From SKLM01 sp964542755 (lineage in GTDB: Bacteria > Chloroflexota > Anaerolineae > B4-G1): a stretch of DNA of 11,659 bases. The stretch is from positions 1 through 11,659 of the forward strand of contig CAZIWL010000138.1 in NCBI GenBank assembly GCA_964542755.1. The letters are read 5' to 3'. The position numbers and the translations under genes are program-made. The notes under the pieces are model-generated. The model did no database searches. It worked only from the letters and a program-made list of their open reading frames with translations, and was not told the origin of the DNA. Shown here piece by piece: positions 1 through 4,448 of this stretch (within the stretch, counting starts at the first letter, position 1; every line of letters begins with the position of its first letter).

Positions 1-760
1 AAGAGAAGGCCATGGGCCAACCATAATACGGAGACGTCGGGTCGGTGACCCTGGCGTACGTCCCTTGCAGGTCGGGGTGGGCAAAGTCGATCCCGTCATC
101 GAGTACACCGACGATGACGCCCTCTCCTGTAAAGCCCTTATCCCAGGCCTCGCCGGACTTATGCCCGTCCAAGACGTCATACCAACCCTGAGGTCCCACA
201 TCTGCGGCTTCCATTTGCGCCTCGGCGTGGTTCACCTCGTTGGCCCGTAGTTCCCGAATCCGTGCCTGCAGGTCCGCTCGATGTGTGCTATCCTGGGTCT
301 CCGGGTCGAAGGGTTTGTCCTCCATCTCCGGACCGATCTTGACCAGGGCGACAACATCGGGCAGCTGGGCTATCTTGATCAGTTTGCCCGCGGCTGTCTT
401 TCCGTAGATGTGCTGAACTCCGCCAAAAACCGGTGGGCGGACGATGGCCTCGGATATATGAGCGCCGAGGTCCGTGCCTTCTTGCACCGCCACGTAGAGA
501 TCGATCATCTCCTTCCCACCTGTCTCGGCGGCGTCGCGCAGGAGCGGGTCGATCTTGCTCATTGCGAGCTCGTGCGACAGCTCGCTCACTTGTTCCGCTC
601 CTCCATCTCGGGCCCACCCTGGGGGGCTGGGCCGATCCTGTTCAACCAGATCCGGTGGGGCCGGGCCCTCGCCTTCCACGGGTGCTGCTTGCACGAAGGG
701 GACAGCCATCGTGAGAACGATCAGAACCGTCAGTACCTTCCATAAGACCCTGCTTGCCAT
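1..760 (-). CDS. secreted subtilisin-like (S8 family) serine protease, 5' part only
   Basis: The reverse strand reads open from the ATG at 760-758 to the left edge: 253 complete codons without a stop. A strong Shine-Dalgarno AAGGAGGT lies 7 nt upstream (775-768), fixing the start. Residues 1-26 form a Sec-type signal peptide (basic MASRVLWK, then a hydrophobic run ending VQAA). Residues about 85-145 look like an S8 propeptide/inhibitor-I9-type domain (MIDLYVAV, GKTAAGKLIKIAQLPDVVALVKI). The mature domain opens with GEGVIVGVLDDGIDFAHPDL (residues 212-231), which contains the catalytic Asp motif (D221 in VLDDG). The catalytic His and Ser regions lie beyond the edge. The role is inferred to be extracellular protein degradation after propeptide removal. 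The family call is firm; subfamily, full length and activity cannot be judged here. Confidence 0.93.
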   Translation of the reverse strand, partial: MASRVLWKVLTVLIVLTMAVPFVQAAPVEGEGPAPPDLVEQDRPSPPGWARDGGAEQVSELSHELAMSKIDPLLRDAAETGGKEMIDLYVAVQEGTDLGAHISEAIVRPPVFGGVQHIYGKTAAGKLIKIAQLPDVVALVKIGPEMEDKPFDPETQDSTHRADLQARIRELRANEVNHAEAQMEAADVGPQGWYDVLDGHKSGEAWDKGFTGEGVIVGVLDDGIDFAHPDLQGTYARVTDPTSPYYGWPMAFS

Positions 761-1160
761 CTGTCTTACCTCCTTGAGATACGAAAAGTGGCCAAATAGA
801 GTGTGTGCTCGCAGCTCTCCGGGGATTCTTGGCGGAAGATCACCTCCTCTATCACTGGTAGGCCTGGAGTGGGCTCCTTGAAAATGCTTCCTTCCACGGC
901 GTCGCGATTCCCCACTCGGGCGGGAGAAGGTCAGCAACCCTTGCACCTGGGTTGCGGTTGAAGAATGAGTCTACGGAGACGGCCCATTGGCCCGCCACTG
1001 CGGCGGAGCTGCATTCGGGCCAATCGGTGAAGTGTTCCGAGTCTATAACAGGTCTGCTCGTGTGTCAAGGCGTGCCCCGCGCCACCTGTGGCCCGTTTCT
1101 GCTTCTGGGCCCGGCCCTCGATTCGCCGTTAGGGGGTCCCCGCTTGGTGCTGATACTGCC
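761..1160. other. non-coding gap between the OsmC gene and the protease: promoter plus long leader
   Basis: 400 bp without a credible gene. It holds the promoter at 1042-1068 and the long protease leader. Within the leader, the minus strand at 850-838 reads AGAGGAGGTGATC. This is an almost full-length match to the anti-16S Shine-Dalgarno sequence, but no start codon stands at a usable distance after it. I saw no clear terminator after the OsmC stop at 1161. Reading frames across this gap have no recognisable protein content. Confidence 0.6.
1042..1068 (-). promoter_or_regulatory. putative sigma-70-type promoter for the S8 protease gene
   Basis: On the minus strand a perfect -35 TTGACA (1068-1063) is followed by TGTTATAGACT. 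Read as an extended -10 (TGT-TATAGA, 1047-1042) the spacer is 15 nt; read as TAGACT the spacer is 17 nt. It points at the protease start at 760 and would give a leader of about 275 nt. The element is visible; its activity is inferred. Confidence 0.5.
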
Positions 1161-1580
1161 TCATACCTCGTCCACAATCGTGTACTCGTACGTAATCTCC
1201 GCCTTCCCCCGCACCGTCGCCGCCACCGAGCAGTACTTCTCCTCCGACAGCTCAATCGCATCGCGTACCGCCTTCTCGCTCAACCCGTCGCCCGTCAACA
1301 CGTACTCAATGTGCACTCTCCGATACGTCCACGGCGGATCCTCGTCCTGGTGACCGGTAACGTGCACCTCCAACCCCGATAGGGGCTGCCTCTTCTTCTC
1401 CAGAATGCTCACCACGTCGTAGGCCGTACAACCGCCGAGGGCGACCAGGAGCAGTGACGACGGGCTCATCCCCACACCGTTTGCCTCGTCCTGGGAGGAC
1501 ATAACGACCGAATGCCTCGTCCCGTCCGTGCCCACGAACTGCCGTTTCTTCACCCAAGTGATGCTCGCCTGCTTCGCCAC
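1161..1580 (-). CDS. OsmC/Ohr-superfamily protein (YhfA-like thiol peroxidase type)
   Basis: 139 codons beginning with GTG at 1580-1578. I prefer this to an ATG 52 codons upstream because GGAGG lies 5 nt before it and because 139 residues is the normal size for the family. The two conserved redox cysteines are both present: C51 in LVALGGCTAYDVV and C117 in SEEKYCSVAATV. Between them lie the typical SPSSLLLVAL helix start and the V(H)IEYVLTGDGLSEKAV strand-helix. OsmC-family proteins are cytosolic, dimeric and reduce (organic) hydroperoxides through the Cys pair. The EEKYCSVAATV context is closer to the YhfA-like branch than to Ohr. It is co-oriented with the protease but separated by about 400 bp, so probably a separate unit. 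The physiological substrate cannot be read from sequence. Confidence 0.9.
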   Translation of the reverse strand: MAKQASITWVKKRQFVGTDGTRHSVVMSSQDEANGVGMSPSSLLLVALGGCTAYDVVSILEKKRQPLSGLEVHVTGHQDEDPPWTYRRVHIEYVLTGDGLSEKAVRDAIELSEEKYCSVAATVRGKAEITYEYTIVDEV

Positions 1581-2035
1581 ACACACCTCCCATTGGTCTG
1601 ATTCCTTGAACTGCCCCCTCATCGAGCGTCCAACGCGCCCGGGGGCGACCCGAGTTGGAGAAACACGATACTCGAGGCCCTCCGGTAAGGCCCCCGGGCG
1701 TCCTCCGGTCCACAGCTCAACTGCCACATGCACCACCTCGTCACAGGCCTGGTGCCGGCCCGACCGCGTGCCCGGAATGGCCTAGTCTACCACCGGCCAA
1801 TCATCCAAACAAACCCTGGTTTCGGCCATTGGGAGGTGGAATCAGGGCGCCGCGCCGGACTTGGTCACCGACCGCGACTTCTGGTATAATACCCTCGGAT
1901 GGCACCACGAAACACCCACCCGCGGAAGCAGAAGCCACCAGTCCGCACATCACCGCCGCCCATCCTGTGCCGCCCGTCGCAAGCATCCATTCGACCGCTG
2001 CGCCGCCGGCACCAGTGTAGAAAGGCCCGTCACCC
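1581..2035. other. divergent intergenic region between OsmC and DUF72 genes
   Basis: 455 bp between two gene starts facing away from each other, so it should contain both promoters. The rightward one (1882-1890) is clear; I found no convincing leftward -35/-10 pair for OsmC. A long dyad (1790-1839) with an inner AAACC-CT-GGTTT palindrome (1811-1822) sits just upstream of the rightward promoter. The 140 nt leader of the DUF72 gene is C-rich and shows no obvious structure. The open frames here have atypical composition and I consider them chance. Confidence 0.55.
1882..1890 (+). promoter_or_regulatory. extended -10 promoter for the DUF72 gene
   Basis: TGGTATAAT is a perfect -10 hexamer (TATAAT, 1885-1890) with the upstream TGn extension. 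The -35 position is weak (TTGGTC at 1861-1866, spacer 18), which is usual for extended -10 promoters. The start site would fall near 1897, giving a leader of about 140 nt before the ATG at 2036. Confidence 0.6.
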
Positions 2036-2818
2036 ATGACCATACGGATCGGCACGAGCGGCTTCAGCTTCGATGACTGGGTAGGCCCTGTCTACCCGCA
2101 GGACCTAGCGAAGCGTCAGTGGCTGACCTACTACGCCCGCGAGTTCTCCGCCTGCGAGCTCAACTTCAGCTACTACCGCATACCGGGTGAGCGGACGCTG
2201 AGCCAGATCGCCGCTAAGGTCCCTGACGACTTCGTCTTCTCCATCAAGGCCTACCGGGGCATTACCCACGAGAGAAAGGAACCCGAGGCGCAGATGGAGG
2301 CGTTCACCCGAGCTCTGGGTCCCCTCATTGAGCAAGAGAAGCTCGCTTGCGTGCTGGCCCAGTTCCCTCACTCGTTCCACGCCACCCCGGCGAATCGCAA
2401 GTACCTCGAGCGGGTCCGGCAGGGGTTTGCGGACCTACCGGTGGTCGTGGAGTTCCGCTCCCGGGAGTGGATCAGTATGCAGACCTTCGACGAGCTGAAG
2501 GCCCTCGACCTGGGATTCTGCTGCGTGGACCAGCCCCGCTTCCGGAATCTGATCCCTCCCGTGGCGGTCGCTACAGGCCCCGTGGCCTACGTGCGTTTTC
2601 ACGGCAGAAACCGGGAGAAGTGGTGGAAGCACGACGAGGCCTGGGAGCGATATGACTATACCTACACCACTGAGGAGCTGGAGGAGTGGGTGCCCAAGAT
2701 TCAGGGACTCGATCAAGAGGCTCCGATAACTCTGGTCTACATGAACAATCACTGGCAGGGACAAGCAGTGAACTCGGCTCGCCAGCTACGGGCTCTCTTA
2801 GAACAGGGGGTTGATTGA
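2036..2818 (+). CDS. DUF72 (YecE-like) family protein
   Basis: 260 residues, the usual length for DUF72. The family's conserved blocks appear in order: IGTSGFSFDDWVGPVYP near the N-terminus (residues 5-21), CELNFSYYRIP, FSIKAYRGITHERK, VVVEFRSREW (136-145), AYVRFHGR (H189 in the middle) and the C-terminal YMNNHWQGQAVNSARQL (N237-N238). DUF72 proteins fold as TIM-barrel-like domains. Their biochemical function is not established, although the conserved charged motifs suggest an enzyme. An AAAGG about 10 nt upstream of the ATG is an acceptable ribosome site. The gene looks monocistronic: it has its own promoter, and the next gene is over 400 bp away with its own promoter. Nothing looks truncated or transferred. 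Confidence 0.92.
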   Translation: MTIRIGTSGFSFDDWVGPVYPQDLAKRQWLTYYAREFSACELNFSYYRIPGERTLSQIAAKVPDDFVFSIKAYRGITHERKEPEAQMEAFTRALGPLIEQEKLACVLAQFPHSFHATPANRKYLERVRQGFADLPVVVEFRSREWISMQTFDELKALDLGFCCVDQPRFRNLIPPVAVATGPVAYVRFHGRNREKWWKHDEAWERYDYTYTTEELEEWVPKIQGLDQEAPITLVYMNNHWQGQAVNSARQLRALLEQGVD

Positions 2819-3088
2819 TTCGAATCCTTGCGGCAGGCGCCAGGGCGTTAACGCTGTCGGCCGGTAATCGCACGGGACCCCCCTGGCTTGTTCCAGTATT
2901 CTCAACTAAGCTTCGCAACGGTAACCGCCGGTCACCGAGGGAATGGCAAGACCGGCCGTGCGCAAGGATGTACTAACGAGTTGTCATACGCACACGCCCA
3001 TCAGGTCCAACGCACCGGGAAGGTGCATTGCACCGAGGGGCACGCTCGACAACACGTTAGCGCACTCACGCGCAAGCGCAACTGGCCC

Positions 3089-3117
3089 TTGACAACCAGA
3101 GGCAGATGTAGTATACT
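3089..3117 (+). promoter_or_regulatory. near-consensus sigma-70 promoter of the GntR gene
   Basis: TTGACA (3089-3094), a 17 nt spacer, then TATACT (3112-3117): a perfect -35, optimal spacing and five of six -10 bases. The start site should fall near 3124, about 110 nt before the chosen ATG. This is the strongest promoter in the window. Confidence 0.8.
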
Positions 3118-3122
3118 CCTGA

Positions 3123-3137
3123 TATATCACGGATATA
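3123..3137. promoter_or_regulatory. perfect dyad at the GntR transcription start, likely operator
   Basis: TATATC-ACG-GATATA is a perfect 6+6 bp inverted repeat beginning 6 bp after the -10 box, so it covers the predicted start site. A protein bound here would block initiation, and GntR-family regulators commonly autorepress from such sites. TATACTCC also occurs twice (3112-3119 and 3134-3141). Binding is inferred from position and symmetry. Confidence 0.5.
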
Positions 3138-3233
3138 CTCCACACCCTTTCGCGCCACTCGCCTGAGACCGTCCGCGTGTGGCGTTGCCTAGTTGGCATT
3201 CGTCCAGCCAGAAAAGGACAAGGCCCCCCGCGC

Positions 3234-3857
3234 ATGCGGCTTAGTGAGAAGGCGTACCGGCTCATCAAGGAGAAGGTCGTTACTCTCGAACTCCCGCCAT
3301 CCGCGGTCATTGACGAGCACGTGCTCATGCGGCAGTTGGGCTTGGGGCGTACGCCCATTCGGGAGGCCCTCCAGAGGCTGGACTCCGAAGGTCTGGTGAA
3401 CATCGTTCCTCGTCGAGGGACGTTTGTCAACGACATCAGCGTTACGGACTTGCAGAAGATCTTCGAGCTTCGCATTGTGCTTGAGGGATTCTGTGCGCGC
3501 CTTGCCGCGAAACGCGTCTCGATGGAGCAACTCCAGAGGATGGAAGAAATCCTCCAGGAGCTCGACGCTCTTGAGGAAGGTGATCACCAAACCTTGATGA
3601 GCATCGACAAGCGTTTCCACCGATTGCTCTACATGGCCTCGGACAACGAGTTCATGACGGATGTCCTGGACCGCCTCTACGATCTGAGCCTCCGACTCTG
3701 GTATCTGGTCCTCAACCGGCTGCGAGAGGTGAAACACGCCATCGAGCAACATGACGACCTTCTCAGTGCGCTCCAGGAAGGTGACCCGGACAAGGCTGAG
3801 ACTGTGATTCAGAAACACATCGTGGAGTTTCAGCAGAGCATCAAATCTGCCCTATAG
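3234..3857 (+). CDS. GntR-family transcriptional regulator, FCD (FadR/VanR-like) subfamily
   Basis: 207 residues from the ATG at 3234. An in-frame GTG at 3177 would add 19 non-conserved residues; the ATG places the winged helix-turn-helix at its normal distance from the N-terminus. Residues 1-70 form the DNA-binding domain: AYRLIKEKVV, then GLGRTPIREALQRLDSEGLV (recognition helix) and the wing PRRGTFV. Residues about 75-200 are an all-helical FCD effector domain. It keeps a likely metal site made of D125 and H129 (DKRFH), H173 (EQHDD) and H195 (QKHIVEF), a set that in FCD proteins usually coordinates a metal and a small carboxylate ligand. It has its own promoter and terminator and sits directly upstream of the ABC/oxidoreductase operon, so it probably controls that operon and itself. 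The effector is unknown; a carboxylated substrate of the importer is the natural guess. Confidence 0.92.
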   Translation: MRLSEKAYRLIKEKVVTLELPPSAVIDEHVLMRQLGLGRTPIREALQRLDSEGLVNIVPRRGTFVNDISVTDLQKIFELRIVLEGFCARLAAKRVSMEQLQRMEEILQELDALEEGDHQTLMSIDKRFHRLLYMASDNEFMTDVLDRLYDLSLRLWYLVLNRLREVKHAIEQHDDLLSALQEGDPDKAETVIQKHIVEFQQSIKSAL

Positions 3858-3862
3858 GTTGC

Positions 3863-3894
3863 CATCAATGCTTGGCCCCGGCCAGGCATTGATG
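3863..3894 (+). terminator. hairpin terminator after the GntR gene
   Basis: CATCAATGCTTGGCC and its downstream partner GGCCAGGCATTGATG form an almost perfect 15 bp arm pair (one G-U wobble; innermost pair open), starting 5 bp after the stop codon and followed by CTTTCT. The stem is strong but the T tract is short, so partial read-through into the riboswitch is possible. I saw no convincing separate promoter between it and the riboswitch. Confidence 0.65.
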
Positions 3895-3916
3895 CTTTCT
3901 GTACTTGAACAATCTG

Positions 3917-4057
3917 TGTGGCGAAGGTGTCCCTCACAGGACACGAGGGGAAGTCCGGTTCCAGGCCGGCGCTGTCCCGCAACTGTGAGCCCTCCCGCTG
4001 GTCAACCGACGGTCTGGTAGACTGGGAGCGCAAGCCAGAGTACCTCCCTTCGCCCAC
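3917..4057 (+). promoter_or_regulatory. cobalamin (B12) riboswitch aptamer
   Basis: The conserved core is present in order. P1 is formed by GGCGAAGG (3920-3927) with CCTTCGCC (4047-4054), extended by GTG/CAC across a bulged T. A hairpin GTGTCC/GGACAC lies at 3927-3944. GGGGAAGTCCGGTT follows, with CCGG (3955-3958) pairing CCGG (3966-3969). The diagnostic core CTGTCCCGCAACTGTGA is at 3972-3988. After a variable stem comes the B12 box AAGCCAGAGTACC (4032-4044). The box departs slightly from the usual GCCAGGAGACC. Cobalamin riboswitches normally switch expression off when adenosyl- or methylcobalamin binds. The only genes downstream on this strand are the HAAT-type importer and the flavoenzyme. 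I am sure of the class, not of the ligand subtype. Confidence 0.9.
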
Positions 4058-4159
4058 GTGATCGACGTCCTCCGAGGAGAGGGAGACGATCGTACTGGGA
4101 ACGCAAGATGCCTTTGTCCCAAAGGACCGCGCGTTCACGTTGCGATCACTCCCTCTTTT
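4058..4159 (+). promoter_or_regulatory. possible riboswitch expression platform (competing stems ending in a T-rich stretch)
   Basis: Directly after P1, GTGATCG (4058-4064) is complementary to CGATCAC (4143-4149), extendable by ACG/CGT across a small bulge. AGGAGAGGGAG (4075-4085) is complementary to CTCCCTCTTTT (4149-4159, with wobbles). The two pairings cross and cannot form together, and the second arm ends in TTTT. This is the geometry expected of a terminator/antiterminator switch, but the loops are long and I could not compute energies. Confidence 0.3.
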
Positions 4160-4228
4160 CACATTTAGAGGGCTGCCGTTATGCGCGGCAAACGTCCCGC
4201 TTCACTGCTGCGGGCCAGGCCGGATGGA

Positions 4229-4254
4229 ACACCAGGGTGGTGTCGAAAACACCA
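4229..4254 (+). promoter_or_regulatory. mutually exclusive mini-hairpins sharing one arm
   Basis: The order is ACACCA (4229-4234), GGG, TGGTGT (4238-4243), CGAAA, ACACCA (4249-4254). The central TGGTGT is perfectly complementary to both flanking copies, so either of two 6 bp hairpins can form. The downstream one can extend by two more pairs. No T tract follows. A role in regulation is only inferred from its place in the riboswitch leader. Confidence 0.35.
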
Positions 4255-4448
4255 TCATTGAGGCTTTCGAGGCATGTCGAGTCGTCCTACGATTGTTTAT
4301 GGGGAAGGTCCTGAAGTACCCACTTGCGTACTCAAACGAAAAGGAGGTGATGGCTTAATAGAGAAACTGGACGCTGAGTTGTATCAAACGTTCAAGCCAA
4401 GACGATAGACGTTACGGTTAGTGCAAGAGAAAGGGAGAAGAAGCGAAG

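Larger units (their letters stand above)
2819..3233. other. intergenic region between DUF72 and the GntR regulator, with palindromes
   Basis: 415 bp without a recognisable gene. It contains the palindrome GCGTTAACGC (2845-2854), two tandem CGGTNACCG palindromes exactly 10 bp apart (2929-2937 and 2939-2947), the dyad GGTGCA-T-TGCACC (3022-3034), and the GntR promoter with its start-site dyad (3089-3137). No clear terminator for DUF72 was seen. I saw no tRNA-like cloverleaf. Confidence 0.5.
4058..4448 (+). other. long structured leader between riboswitch and substrate-binding protein gene
   Basis: About 390 nt without a convincing gene. Besides the possible platform it contains the alternating hairpin set at 4229-4254 and an inverted repeat AGTAC...GTACT (4315-4332). 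It also contains an unusually complete Shine-Dalgarno AAGGAGGTGAT (4341-4351) whose only start codon, ATG at 4350, begins 2-3 nt after it and opens a two-codon frame (ATG GCT TAA). A 44-codon frame ending at 4358 has no recognisable features. The SBP itself uses a weaker AGGGAG at 4432-4437. Confidence 0.5.

Noticed and set aside
288..745. Open frames on both strands over the left 750 bp
   Set aside because: They overlap the S8 protease reading frame, which alone shows a signal peptide, propeptide and catalytic motif. The protease frame is left open by the window edge.
1581..1736. Upstream N-terminal extension of the OsmC gene (ATG at 1736)
   Set aside because: The extra 52 residues are not like any OsmC protein, and a GTG with a well-spaced GGAGG gives the normal length.
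1801..2055. 84-codon minus-strand frame with a hydrophobic stretch, a candidate small membrane protein
   Set aside because: It runs through the DUF72 promoter and start codon on the opposite strand and has no ribosome site or family signature.
3189..3818. 209-codon minus-strand frame opposite the GntR gene
   Set aside because: Antisense shadow. The plus strand has a clear winged-helix plus FCD protein with promoter and terminator.
4224..4358. 44-codon plus-strand frame in the riboswitch leader, a candidate small gene
   Set aside because: No good ribosome site before its ATG, no recognisable motif, and it overlaps the alternating hairpins. Kept only as a note in the leader entry.
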